From Natronobiforma cellulositropha (GTDB lineage: Archaea; Halobacteriota; Halobacteria; Halobacteriales; Natrialbaceae), in the NCBI RefSeq assembly GCF_025629245.1, contig NZ_JANZXN010000015.1:437080-501079 (forward strand): 64,000 nt of DNA. Direction: 5' to 3'. Position 1 is the stretch's first letter; each line of letters opens with the position of its first letter. The notes beneath the pieces are model-generated. The model did no database searches. It saw nothing but the letters and a program-made list of their open reading frames with translations, and was not told where the DNA came from. Shown here piece after piece: positions 1 through 7,673 of the stretch. A program made the translations under genes and the position numbers.

Positions 1-108
1 GTAGTAACCGACGTAGCCCGGCAACAGCGCGTACGAACACGGCGCGAAGAAGGTCGCCACGCCGGCGAGGAAGGCGAAGGCGACCGCTCCGAACAGTTCA
101 GGGGACAT
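1..108 (-). CDS. ccdA: CcdA/DsbD-type cytochrome c biogenesis membrane protein, N-terminal fragment
   Basis: The gene runs off the left edge, so only about 36 N-terminal residues are visible. They start at an ATG and form one hydrophobic helix with the motif ATFFAPCSYALLPGYVGYY, the first transmembrane segment and first redox Cys of CcdA proteins. CcdA passes reducing equivalents across the membrane to extracytoplasmic thioredoxins. The gene just upstream on the same strand encodes a TlpA-like thioredoxin, a natural partner. Seen: motif and context. Inferred: function. Confidence 0.75.
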   Translation of the reverse strand, partial: MSPELFGAVAFAFLAGVATFFAPCSYALLPGYVGYY

Positions 109-218
109 CGCCGTTCACCTCCGTCACCGCTCCGTCCGTCACCGCCCCGCTCGTCACTGCTCCGTCCGTCACCGCATCACCCGCCACCCCTCCCGTCGCA
201 GTGGCGGGCACGGGAGGC

Positions 219-752
219 TCACCCCTCGAGCGCTGCGGTGATCGGCGCGCGAAGCGCTTCGACGGACTTGTAGCCCGACTCGGCCCAGACGACCGCGTTC
301 GTCTCGTCGAGGACGACGCTGTAGGGGACGCTCGTCGCCTCGAGCGCGCTCGTCAGTTCGAGGTCGGCGTCGTGGGCGAGCGACCACCGGCCGTCGTGGT
401 CGGCCCACCACGAAGCGACGTCCTCGCGGGTGATCGTCCGCCCGAGCGGTTCGTTCGTCACCGAGACGAACTGGACGTCCGCGCCGAACTCGTCGTAGAC
501 CGTCCCGAGCGGGACCATGAGTTCCGCACAGACGCCACACCAGGTCGCGAACAACTCGAGGACGGTCACGCGCCCTCGCTCGGGGACGGTGATCGTTCCC
601 GCGGCGCTGCCGGGTGCCTCGAGCGACTCGAGGTCGAACGCGGGGACGTCACCCTCGCGCTCGAGGGGGTTCCAGCCGCCGAGGGCGAACGCCCCACCGG
701 CGGCGACGCCTGCCAGGGCGACCCCGCCCGCGAGCAGTTCGCGTCGGCCCAT
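219..752 (-). CDS. TlpA-like membrane-anchored thioredoxin
   Basis: Extracytoplasmic thiol-disulfide oxidoreductase. An N-terminal GRRELLAGG signal/anchor is followed by a thioredoxin fold with active site WCGVC. The fold ends with the SVPYSVVLD segment carrying the cis-Pro. I chose the ATG at 752, 3 nt from the SCO1 stop; an ATG at 767 would add five residues and overlap SCO1 by 13 nt. It lies between SCO1 upstream and CcdA downstream on the same strand. This suggests a membrane relay that keeps cysteines of SCO1 or copper-site proteins reduced. The family assignment is firm; the substrate is inferred. Confidence 0.8.
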   Translation of the reverse strand: MGRRELLAGGVALAGVAAGGAFALGGWNPLEREGDVPAFDLESLEAPGSAAGTITVPERGRVTVLELFATWCGVCAELMVPLGTVYDEFGADVQFVSVTNEPLGRTITREDVASWWADHDGRWSLAHDADLELTSALEATSVPYSVVLDETNAVVWAESGYKSVEALRAPITAALEG

Positions 753-754
753 CG

Positions 755-1588
755 TCACGGCTCCCACCCGTCGACGACCGTGCGGACGTCCTCGATGAGC
801 GCCGCCGGAGTGGGGAGGTCCATCCCGGTGTAGGTGCGTTCGACGTAGCCGCCGGCGTTGACGAGGACGATCATCGAGGCGTGGGCGAACGCCATGTCGG
901 AGTGGCCGCCACCCGCACCGCCAGCGTCTGTGTCGTCGTTTCCGCCGTGGTCGTGGTCGTCACCGTGGCCATCGCCGTGGTGTTCGCCGTGATCACCGTG
1001 GCCGTTGCCCTCCTCGTAGTCCTCGTTGCGCTCGAAGTAACAGCCGAACGCCTCGGAGACGACCTCGTGGGCGTCCGCCTCGGTCTCCGGGCGCAGGAAG
1101 TGCCAGTTGCCGAGGTCGTAGTCGACGCCGAGTCCGTCGCCGTAGGACTCGAGCACGTCGGGGGTGTCGTGTTCGGGGTCGAACGTCACGTTACAGAGGG
1201 CGACGTCGTCTACGTAGTCGCCGTCGACCGAGTCGTCCTGGACGTGACGGAGCGAGGCGGTCAGCGTCGGACACGCCGCGTGACAGCGCGCGAAAATGAA
1301 CGTGTAGAGCGCGTGGCGCTCGCCCGCGAAGTCGGTCGTCCGGACCTCCTCACCGGTGACGGTACACGGTGCGCCCACGTCGGGCACCTCGTCGCCGTAG
1401 ACCGGGCGGGCGAGGTCGCCGCCGTCTCGAGACTCCCGCAGCATCTCGTAGTGTTCGGGTGGCTCGAGGACGACGTGGTCGTAGCCGTCCCCGCCGAGGA
1501 GGCTGGTACAGCCTGCGGTCAGTGTGAGAGCCGCTGCGCCCGCCGCAGCGAGGTAGGCTCGTCGAGTGTGGGAAGTCGGTGTCGGCAT
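755..1588 (-). CDS. SCO1/SenC family copper chaperone with His-rich insert
   Basis: Copper metallochaperone/thiol oxidoreductase, 277 aa, usually for CuA-site assembly in heme-copper oxidases. A signal with RR and lipobox TAGC (Cys27) is followed by a thioredoxin-like domain. Copper ligands are visible: RCHAACP (C102, C106) and a downstream His (about H236, AFAHASM). Residues about 196-214 are a His/Asp/Gly-rich loop inserted between the CxxxC region and the ligand His. That loop is not typical of SCO proteins and may store or sense metal. It is followed closely by the TlpA-like gene. Function is inferred from family and context. Confidence 0.88.
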   Translation of the reverse strand: MPTPTSHTRRAYLAAAGAAALTLTAGCTSLLGGDGYDHVVLEPPEHYEMLRESRDGGDLARPVYGDEVPDVGAPCTVTGEEVRTTDFAGERHALYTFIFARCHAACPTLTASLRHVQDDSVDGDYVDDVALCNVTFDPEHDTPDVLESYGDGLGVDYDLGNWHFLRPETEADAHEVVSEAFGCYFERNEDYEEGNGHGDHGEHHGDGHGDDHDHGGNDDTDAGGAGGGHSDMAFAHASMIVLVNAGGYVERTYTGMDLPTPAALIEDVRTVVDGWEP

Positions 1589-1675
1589 GGTCGTTGTCTA
1601 CTCCTCGTCTCCGCCCGGGCTAAACCTCCACAGCAGTTCTCTGTCGGTGGGAACAGGCACGAATATGTTCGGAAT

Positions 1676-2260
1676 TTACGTACGCCGGGGTCGCTCGAGG
1701 GCGGCGAGCGTCTGCTCGTCGTACTGCCGTGTCACGGTCGCTGCCCGCCCCGGCAGCTCGGATCCGTCGTGGGTGAGTGCGGGTTCGTCCGCGGGGTCCG
1801 GCCAGCCGACGACGACGCGGCCGACCGCGCCGAGGGCTTCGTGGCTCGCACAGAGTGCGCGCGTGTCGACGTAGTCGTAGACGCCCTCGGTCTCGAAGGT
1901 TCGCTCGAACTCCCGGCCGCCACGGAGGAGACCGCTCGCCCACGGCTGTGCGCCGTCGGGGATCCGCTGTGGGCCGTCGGTCTCCGGGTGGTAGGCCGTC
2001 ACGTCGTGGCGGTGGCCCTCGACGACCCAGCGGACGGTGCCACCGGGGACGACGTGGACGATTCCGGGCTCGAACGCGACGTTCGGCACCGACACGACGC
2101 GCACCTCGACGGTCTCGGCAGGCTCGCCGAGTTCGCCAGTGGCGTCGCTCTCGTCGGCCCGGCTCGCACTCGAGGGACGCTCGAGACAGCCAGCTATCGC
2201 CAGTCCGACGGCGCTCGCGCTCAGACCGAGCAGCCGTCGTCTCGTCACGGTGGGTGGCAT
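1676..2260 (-). CDS. Halocyanin-like cupredoxin lipoprotein
   Basis: Tat lipoprotein (TRRRLLGLSASAVGLAIAGC) with a plastocyanin-type domain of about 130 aa. Type-1 copper ligands are recognisable: the His of GHRHDV, then Cys and His in CASHEAL. In halocyanins the axial Met follows as ...HEAxGM; here the sequence is HEALGA, so the usual axial Met is missing. The tail after the domain is longer than usual (about 40 aa). It sits just downstream of nirK on the same strand, so it may donate electrons to nitrite reductase or be a divergent copper protein. Confidence 0.75.
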   Translation of the reverse strand: MPPTVTRRRLLGLSASAVGLAIAGCLERPSSASRADESDATGELGEPAETVEVRVVSVPNVAFEPGIVHVVPGGTVRWVVEGHRHDVTAYHPETDGPQRIPDGAQPWASGLLRGGREFERTFETEGVYDYVDTRALCASHEALGAVGRVVVGWPDPADEPALTHDGSELPGRAATVTRQYDEQTLAALERPRRT

Positions 2261-2302
2261 GGGTAGGGGATGGGGACCGCGCGTGGGGGAGACCGACGCG
2301 CG

Positions 2303-3409
2303 TTACGGGTTCGGGTTGAAGATCTCCTCGTTCGGCTCGCCCTCGACGTCGATCGTCGCGAGCAGGCCCTTGTGCACGACGCGGCTGAGGGCGTGGTCGA
2401 CGAGGTGGATCGGACCCGGCACCTCGAGGTCCATGTGGCCGAATGCCGTCACACCGGCGGGGAGTGCGGTCCCCTCGATGTACCTGGCGGGGTCCGACAG
2501 GACGTCGCCGTCGCGGTACCACTCGCTCCAGACGTTGCCGATCGGGTGGGGACCCGCAACGAGGTTCGGCCCGCCGTTACACCAGAACACCCGGACGCGC
2601 TCGCCGACTTCGGCGTGCAGCGGCCCGCCCGCACCGTTCGCGGTGAAGCGAGCCACCTCGCCGTTGAAGAGGACGTAGGTCGGGTCCTCGTCGGCCGACG
2701 CGCCGAAGTCGAAGGTGTGGTGGCCCTCCTCGCCGGTGTCGCCGTTGGTGTAGAGTTCGTGCTGGCCGAGGTAGAACTCGCGGTCGACCTCGGGTAAGCC
2801 CTCTTCGGGTTCGACCAGGATCGTCCCGAACATCCCCAGGCTGATGTGCTGGTCGTGGTTGCCGGGCGCACAGTGGTAGATGTGTGCACCGGGGTAGGTC
2901 GCCTGGAACTCGATCTCGACCTCCCCCTCGCCGGGGGCGATGGTCGTATCGATCGCTCCGCCGCCGGGACCGTAGACCGCGTGGAAGTCGACGTTGTGGA
3001 TGTCGACGTTGTGCTCGTCGGGCACGTCGAACGTCAGGTGGACCGTATCACCCACACGGCAGCGGAACATCGGTCCCGGAACCTGCCCGTCGTAGGTCAT
3101 GTACCGGATCGTCACGCCGGGTTCGATCTCGGCGACCGCTTCGATCGTCTCGAGTCGCCACTCGTGACGGCGGGGTTCGTCCCAGTCGACCGGGTCGGGC
3201 ACGTCCGTCGGATCGGCCGCGATAGTCTCGACATCGACCGGTTCCGCGGGTGGCAGCCCACCCTCGTCGGCCGGTTCGGTCGCCGGTTCGTTCGTTCCGT
3301 TCGACTCCGGTTCCGTGTCGGCGTCACTCACGCAGCCAGCGATCGCGACGACGCCAGCAGCGCCGGCCACCTGCAGGAACCGTCTTCGGGTGTGCTCGTT
3401 GTAGGTCAT
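2303..3409 (-). CDS. nirK: Copper-containing nitrite reductase (NirK)
   Basis: Reduces nitrite to nitric oxide outside the cell membrane; key enzyme of denitrification. 368 aa. A Tat lipoprotein signal (HTRRRFLQVAGAAG, lipobox Cys26) precedes two cupredoxin domains. Ligands visible: H138 and H143 in HNVDFH with D141, then H179-C180 (YHCAP), H188 and M193 (HISLGM). A late His in LVDHALSR fits the third type-2 ligand. I chose the ATG at 3409 because the signal starts there; a longer reading frame to 3541 only adds non-signal sequence. The upstream region holds a TATA box, a palindrome at the expected transcription start and a CGAAC-type site. Confidence 0.93.
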   Translation of the reverse strand: MTYNEHTRRRFLQVAGAAGVVAIAGCVSDADTEPESNGTNEPATEPADEGGLPPAEPVDVETIAADPTDVPDPVDWDEPRRHEWRLETIEAVAEIEPGVTIRYMTYDGQVPGPMFRCRVGDTVHLTFDVPDEHNVDIHNVDFHAVYGPGGGAIDTTIAPGEGEVEIEFQATYPGAHIYHCAPGNHDQHISLGMFGTILVEPEEGLPEVDREFYLGQHELYTNGDTGEEGHHTFDFGASADEDPTYVLFNGEVARFTANGAGGPLHAEVGERVRVFWCNGGPNLVAGPHPIGNVWSEWYRDGDVLSDPARYIEGTALPAGVTAFGHMDLEVPGPIHLVDHALSRVVHKGLLATIDVEGEPNEEIFNPNP

Positions 3410-3480
3410 CGTGCTTCGTCCTCGAATAGGGATAGGAGTGTACGGGTGGTCAATTAGACAGTTCATTCCCGGAGAATGGA

Positions 3481-3498
3481 AACGCCTCCGGAGGTGTT
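3481..3498. promoter_or_regulatory. 18-bp palindrome at the predicted nirK transcription start
   Basis: AACGCCTCCGGAGGTGTT is an inverted repeat with a single mismatched pair. It lies about 20-25 nt downstream of the TATA-like CCTATATG on the nirK strand, where transcription should begin. That position suits a repressor operator. Binding is inferred. Confidence 0.45.
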
Positions 3499-3543
3499 CG
3501 GCCGGCGCTACATATAGGGGAGAGCCAGACAGAACCGGCACAT

Positions 3544-3555
3544 CGGACCTATTCG
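3544..3555. promoter_or_regulatory. Degenerate CGAAC/GTTCG site upstream of the nirK TATA box
   Basis: CGGACCTATTCG matches CGAACCTGTTCG, found elsewhere in this cluster, at 10 of 12 positions. It lies about 23 bp upstream of the nirK TATA-like box, where an archaeal activator would sit. Confidence 0.45.
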
Positions 3556-3746
3556 GACGGAAATAGTGGCCTGACGTAAAGACACGCCATACTGCGGCCG
3601 ACGCGGATGGTTGTACGTTCGTCCAATTCCTACGGCATGGTGGGCCTTTAGGTACCCTCCCCCGCTCGAGACGAGCGCTCGCGCTCGAGTCGGCCGAATT
3701 CCGGAAGGGGGGGGGCGAACGGTCTCACGCTCGTCCGATCTGCGCC

Positions 3747-5210
3747 TCACCCGGCGAGGACGAGCGTCTCGACGATCACTGCGAGCAGGATCGCGCCGAG
3801 GTAGTAGTTCGAGACGAAAAACGACCGGAGCGCCGCCGCTTCGGTGGGGGTGTGATACTGGCGGACGACCGACCGCAGGAAGACCGCCCCGAGGGCGACC
3901 GAGGTGAGCGCGTAGAGCCAGCCGAGACCGGCCAGCCAGCCGAGTACGCTCGCCGCGAGCAGCGTCGCCCCGAGGTAGAGCGCGATGTGTCGCCGGGCGA
4001 GGAGGTCTCCCTCGACGACCGGGAGCATTGGGAAGCCACCGCGCGCGTAGTCGTCCTTGTAGGTGATGGCGAAACTGTAGAAGTGGGCGGGCGTCCAGAG
4101 GAAGATGACGGCGGCGAGAGCCACCGCCGGCGGGCCGATCGAGCCGGTGACCGCCGCCCAGCCGATGAGCGCCGGAATCGCCCCCGCGCCGCCGCCGAGC
4201 ACCGTGTTCCAGACCGTATTCGGCTTCAACAGGATCGTGTAGAGGACGACGTAGTAGACGATGGCCGACACCGTCAGGACCGTCGCGAGCGCGTTCACCC
4301 ACGTGTAGACGACCACGACGGAGGCGACGGTCAGCACGACACCGAAGGCCACCGCGTTCCGTACCGGCACCTGGTCGTGGACCATCGGCCGGTCGGCCGT
4401 CCGCGCCATCTTCCGGTCCCGGTCGCGCTCGTAGACGTGGTTGAACGTCCCGCTCGCACCGATGGCGAGCACGCCGCCGACGAGCGTCGCGAGCGCCGTC
4501 GTCACCTCGAGTCGCTCCCCGGTGAGCGTCGCCAGCCCCATCCCGGCGAGCGCGACCAGACACAGCAGCCACATCAGTTTCGGCTTCGTGAGCGTCAGGT
4601 ACGCCCCGGCCGTCCGGCGTGCGCGCTCGAGGACGGAGGGATCTCGCTCGAGCGTGTGCGCGTTCGCGTCCACGGCCGCGGCCGCCGTCGGCGGCTCCGG
4701 CTCGTGCTCGGCCGTGGCCGTCGACGCGACCGGCGTCTCGTCGACGGCGTCCGTTCCGGCCGCGTCCTCGAGTGCGAGTACGAGCGCGACGAGGAGTCCG
4801 GCGAAGATCACCCCCGCGAGCGCCAGGTGGCCGACGCTCGCCAGCGGGACGTCGTAGACGGCGAGTGCGGCTCCGAGAGCGACCTGGATGGGGTAGAGCA
4901 CGACGGCGACGCCGATGGCGAGTGCGAGGCGTCGGCCGACCGACTCGCGCCAGGCCAGCACGGCCGTCGCCGCGAGCAAGACGCCGGTTCCCAGCGCCAC
5001 CGCGCGGTGGCCCCAGAAGAGGAGTCCGTCGGCGCTGACGGGTCCGACCGCCCAGTCGCTCGAGCAACTCGGCCAGGTGGTACAGCCCCCGGCGCTCCCC
5101 GTCGTCGAGACGGCGGTGCCGAGTGCGATGAGGACGTACGTCGCGAGCACCGTCGCGAAGAGTACGCCGAGCAATCGCCCGTGTGTGCGTGTGCGTGTAT
5201 GCGTAGTCAT
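3747..5210 (-). CDS. ctaB: Heme O synthase (CtaB) with N-terminal CtaA-like domain
   Basis: Protoheme IX farnesyltransferase, making heme O for heme-copper oxidases. 487 aa against about 300 for bacterial CtaB. Residues 1 to about 145 form a four-helix CtaA-like half domain (GTAVSTTGSAGGC, GHRAVALG, GHLALAG). An acidic linker follows, then the UbiA-type prenyltransferase with NHVYERDRDRKMARTADRP and YKDDYARGG, the two Asp-rich motifs. Around eleven membrane segments are likely. I recall similar fusions in other haloarchaea. It stands between nirK and DUF2249 genes, all on the minus strand. Confidence 0.9.
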   Translation of the reverse strand: MTTHTRTRTHGRLLGVLFATVLATYVLIALGTAVSTTGSAGGCTTWPSCSSDWAVGPVSADGLLFWGHRAVALGTGVLLAATAVLAWRESVGRRLALAIGVAVVLYPIQVALGAALAVYDVPLASVGHLALAGVIFAGLLVALVLALEDAAGTDAVDETPVASTATAEHEPEPPTAAAAVDANAHTLERDPSVLERARRTAGAYLTLTKPKLMWLLCLVALAGMGLATLTGERLEVTTALATLVGGVLAIGASGTFNHVYERDRDRKMARTADRPMVHDQVPVRNAVAFGVVLTVASVVVVYTWVNALATVLTVSAIVYYVVLYTILLKPNTVWNTVLGGGAGAIPALIGWAAVTGSIGPPAVALAAVIFLWTPAHFYSFAITYKDDYARGGFPMLPVVEGDLLARRHIALYLGATLLAASVLGWLAGLGWLYALTSVALGAVFLRSVVRQYHTPTEAAALRSFFVSNYYLGAILLAVIVETLVLAG

Positions 5211-5262
5211 TGTCGTGGCTGTGGGGTGGGGGAGTCTGCTCGTGAGCGACCTGGTCGTGGTC

Positions 5263-5559
5263 TCACCGCTCCTCGGCCGTCCGCGTCGGCTCTCGCCGCC
5301 AGATCACGGTCACGGTCTCGGTCTCGAGTTCGACCGTCTCGAAGGCGTAGCCCCGTGCCTCGAGTTTCGGGTAGAGAAAGCCCGGCTGGCGGTCGTTTCG
5401 CTGGACCAGGATCGTCTCGTCGGGCAGGTCCGCGAGGCGCTCGAGCGTCCGCACGAGCGGTTCGGGCGGGCCGAGCGTCCGCACGTCGAGCACGTCGACG
5501 GGCCGGTCTGGCGGTGCGTCGGTTCGCTCGAGCGCTACCCGCTGGTGTGTACTCGCCAT
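5263..5559 (-). CDS. DUF2249 single-domain protein
   Basis: 98 aa; a compact DUF2249 (TusA-like fold) domain with VDVLDVRTLGPPEPLVRTLE and ETILVQRNDRQPGFLYPKLE. The family is often found in denitrification and NO-response loci but has no proven reaction. A CGAACCCGTTCG palindrome lies about 38 nt upstream of the ATG, consistent with co-regulation with nirK and the other DUF2249 gene. Confidence 0.8.
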   Translation of the reverse strand: MASTHQRVALERTDAPPDRPVDVLDVRTLGPPEPLVRTLERLADLPDETILVQRNDRQPGFLYPKLEARGYAFETVELETETVTVIWRREPTRTAEER

Positions 5560-5597
5560 AGCTGGCGGTTGGTACTCGTCGTGCCTCTAGTTCTTCA

Positions 5598-5609
5598 CGA
5601 ACCCGTTCG
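5598..5609. promoter_or_regulatory. CGAACCCGTTCG palindrome upstream of the DUF2249 gene
   Basis: Perfect 12-bp inverted repeat, 38 nt upstream of the ATG at 5559. This is just above where a TATA box would lie for a short-leader transcript. One of several such sites in this cluster. Confidence 0.55.
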
Positions 5610-5672
5610 GTCGGTGGCGCTGGCGGGACTCGAGTCTGCGCAAAAAAGTGTCTGTTCCGGGGATCGGTTCGC

Positions 5673-6206
5673 TCAGTCGCCTCGTTTCGGGAACTCGGCG
5701 ACGAATTTCTGCGTGTCGGCCTGTTCGACGGTGTAGCCGTCGGCGTCGAAGGCGTCGACTTCGGCCTGGAACTCGTAGAACAGCGGCTTCGGTTCGTGGT
5801 CGTTGACGATGGTGAGCGTCTCACCGGGGGCGAGTTCGTCGAAGGCGGCGTGAATCGTCGGGTGGCGCTCGACCGGCGGGATCGATCTGACGTCGAGTGT
5901 CGTCATGCGTTCGTCCGTCGGGGGCGAGTGGCTATCGTCGTTCGTCCGAACCGGTTCGCCCTCGCCTGCCGCGTCGTCGGTTTCCGCCTCGATCAGGACG
6001 TGCCACTCGACGTCGCTTCGCCGTTCGGTCTCGTAGCGAAAGCCTCGCTGGGTCAGCACCTCGTAGAGCGGCCGGGGTTCGAATCCGGCGACGAGGCGCA
6101 GCCGTTCGTCACTCCCCAGTGCGTCGAGGGCAGCCGTGATCTCTCCGAACGGCGGGCCGTCGATCTCGCGCACGTCCAGCCGTACGTCGGCGTCGTCTGG
6201 AGTCAT
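5673..6206 (-). CDS. Tandem DUF2249 protein
   Basis: About 177 aa made of two DUF2249 repeats: residues 5-80 (VREIDGPPFGEITAALDALG) and about 102-176 (VRSIPPVERHPTIHAAFDEL), joined by an acidic linker. Each repeat has the DHEPKPL/FEPRPLY signature. The frame could begin at GTG 6209, but ATG 6206 follows directly and is preferred. A CGAACCCGTTCG palindrome lies 39 nt upstream. Function unknown; its placement suggests a role in nitrogen-oxide respiration. Confidence 0.82.
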   Translation of the reverse strand: MTPDDADVRLDVREIDGPPFGEITAALDALGSDERLRLVAGFEPRPLYEVLTQRGFRYETERRSDVEWHVLIEAETDDAAGEGEPVRTNDDSHSPPTDERMTTLDVRSIPPVERHPTIHAAFDELAPGETLTIVNDHEPKPLFYEFQAEVDAFDADGYTVEQADTQKFVAEFPKRGD

Positions 6207-6245
6207 CACCTCGACAGTCGGGCGTCACCGGGGTGACCGTTGTCG

Positions 6246-6257
6246 CGAACCCGTTCG
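6246..6257. promoter_or_regulatory. CGAACCCGTTCG palindrome in divergent promoter
   Basis: Identical to the site at 5598-5609. It lies between the tandem DUF2249 gene (minus) and the Bat/DmsR-like regulator (plus), 39 nt from the DUF2249 ATG. A weaker relative, TGAACCTTTCG, follows at 6266-6276. Confidence 0.55.
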
Positions 6258-6288
6258 CCAGTATCTGAACCTTTCGGTCATTCCCGCC

Positions 6289-6300
6289 CGAACGTATTCG
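6289..6300. promoter_or_regulatory. CGAACGTATTCG site in divergent promoter
   Basis: Related to the 12-bp consensus, with one arm CGAAC and the other ATTCG. About 39-50 nt upstream of the regulator ATG, the activator position used by the other promoters. Confidence 0.45.
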
Positions 6301-6325
6301 TGTTCACGGTTAGTAAGACAGTGAA

Positions 6326-6337
6326 CGAACCTGTTCG
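6326..6337. promoter_or_regulatory. CGAACCTGTTCG palindrome abutting the regulator start codon
   Basis: Perfect palindrome ending one base before the ATG at 6339. A protein bound here would cover the start of transcription and translation, so this copy is a candidate autorepression site. Confidence 0.5.
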
Positions 6338-6338
6338 T

Positions 6339-7013
6339 ATGGCACAGGCGACACTCGCGATCACGTTACCCGAACAGGTGTGGGTCCAGCAGGTCTCGAC
6401 GGCACACCCCGAGGCGACCATCCAAGTCCTCGCAGCGGTGCCCGGCGCGAACTCCGGGTTCGCACTGGTCCGGATCACCGGCCCGGACGTCGAGTCCGTG
6501 CTGGCCGACATGGACGACCACCCACAGCTCACCGAACTGACTCTCGCACAGTGGAGCGAGAACGAGGCGACGGTCCACTTCGAGACCACCGCCCCGCTGC
6601 TCATGTTCTCCTCGCGCGACTCCGGGATGCCGATCGAACTCCCGGTCGAGATCCGCGACGGCGAGGCCATCATCGAGGTGACCGGCTCGAGAGACCGGCT
6701 CTCCGAGCTGACGACACAGCTCACCGGGTTCGGTCTCACCTACCGCGTCGAACACGTCCGCGAGCGGCTACACGACAGCCAGCTCCTCTCCGAACGCCAG
6801 CGCGAACTCGTCCTCGCGGCGGTCGAGCAGGGCTACTACGACACGCCGCGTCGGTGTTCGCTGACCGAACTCGCCGACCACCTCGAGATCGCGAAGTCGA
6901 CGTGCAGCGAGACGCTCCACCGCGCGGAAGAAGCCATCGTCAAACAGTTCGTCGACGACCTGCCGACGGCCGACGACCCACGCCGCAGCGAACAGGTTCC
7001 GACACACTCCTGA
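6339..7013 (+). CDS. Bacterio-opsin-activator/DmsR-like HTH regulator
   Basis: 224 aa. An N-terminal sensor-like domain of about 145 residues is followed by a C-terminal HTH_10 domain (about 150-205: LLSERQRELVLAAVEQGYYDTPRRCSL and LADHLEIAKSTCSETLHRAEE split here). The start is the ATG at 6339 (MAQATLAITLP), directly after a CGAACCTGTTCG palindrome. It lacks an N-terminal Cys cluster, so it is closer to DmsR-like than to NarO-like regulators. It probably controls the surrounding denitrification genes and itself. The regulatory role is inferred from context. Confidence 0.85.
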   Translation: MAQATLAITLPEQVWVQQVSTAHPEATIQVLAAVPGANSGFALVRITGPDVESVLADMDDHPQLTELTLAQWSENEATVHFETTAPLLMFSSRDSGMPIELPVEIRDGEAIIEVTGSRDRLSELTTQLTGFGLTYRVEHVRERLHDSQLLSERQRELVLAAVEQGYYDTPRRCSLTELADHLEIAKSTCSETLHRAEEAIVKQFVDDLPTADDPRRSEQVPTHS

Positions 7014-7057
7014 ACCGAACACGGCTGTCGGTCGATCGTCGCCCCGCACTGTTCCGT

Positions 7058-7194
7058 GGTACACCACTCCGACCCACGTGCCCCATTCTACACTATTCAG
7101 TACCACTCTACACTATGGTTTACCAGACAATGCTATGCGACATTACCTGCGGCCAATTTACACCATCTCACACCACGGTACACCATTAAGTACC
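7058..7194. repeat. Cluster of TACAC(C/T)A direct repeats in a convergent gap
   Basis: The gap 7014-7286 between the regulator and the cupin gene has no gene. Inside it the motif GGTACACCA/TCTACACTAT/TTTACACCAT recurs: 7058-7066, 7087-7096, 7107-7116, 7157-7166 and 7177-7186. Two exact TCTACACTAT copies are 20 bp apart. The stretch is visibly more A/T-rich than its surroundings. Purpose unknown. Confidence 0.5.
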
Positions 7195-7286
7195 AACCAT
7201 GCCGGCCCATACCGCTCTGCGTTGGGTCGTCGGTCGGCGACGACCACCCGGTCACGGGTGGCCGTCTCTCATTTCATCTCATCTCG

Positions 7287-7634
7287 TCACTCCTCGGCAT
7301 CCGCCCTCGGTGCGAGCACTAAGAGCGCGACGCTGTCCTCGAGCGCCGTCGGCGAGACGTACTGGTCGCCGTCGAAGCGGACGACCTCGCCAGCCTCGAG
7401 TTCGTGTTCGTTCTCCCCGAGCGTGACCGCGAGACTCCCCTCGAGGAGGTGGAGGACGATCTGTCTGTCCGGGTGCTGGTGGGGTGCGATGGAGTCGCCG
7501 GCCGCGAGCGTGAGCCGGATCGTCTGTGGTTCGCCCTCGAACACCCGCGCGTGGGGCGTGCCCTCGAGGTCGGTGAGCGTGACGCGTTCGGTCGAGTCGA
7601 CGGCGTCGGTCTCCGCTGACTGTGTACTCGTCAT
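7287..7634 (-). CDS. Cupin-domain protein
   Basis: 115 aa, a single small beta-barrel cupin. Metal-site motifs visible: APHQHPDRQIVLHLLEGSL (motif 1) and the weaker VSPTALEDSVALLVLAP region (motif 2). Start is the ATG at 7634. A CGAACCTGTTCG palindrome lies about 40 nt upstream, the spacing seen in front of the DUF2249 genes, so it probably belongs to the same regulon. It is divergent from the halocyanin gene. Substrate unknown. Confidence 0.75.
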   Translation of the reverse strand: MTSTQSAETDAVDSTERVTLTDLEGTPHARVFEGEPQTIRLTLAAGDSIAPHQHPDRQIVLHLLEGSLAVTLGENEHELEAGEVVRFDGDQYVSPTALEDSVALLVLAPRADAEE

Positions 7635-7673
7635 CGGGTGGCTCTCGGTGACGACGCGAGAAGGGCCTTGAGC

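Larger units (their letters stand above)
3410..3746. promoter_or_regulatory. nirK upstream region (gene-free)
   Basis: 337 bases without a gene, between nirK and ctaB, both on the minus strand. On the nirK strand a TATA-like CCTATATGTAG lies at about 3510-3520. A near-perfect palindrome lies at 3481-3498 and a CGAAC-type half-site pair at 3544-3555. I see nothing else apart from a C/G-rich tract just downstream of the ctaB stop near 3700. Confidence 0.5.

Noticed and set aside
614..2266. Long plus-strand open frame opposite SCO1 and the cupredoxin
   Set aside because: Arg/Val-rich translation without motifs; it is the antisense of clear genes in very high-GC DNA.
3852..5561. Long plus-strand frame opposite ctaB
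   Set aside because: Low-complexity Arg/Asp translation, antisense of a well-supported membrane enzyme.
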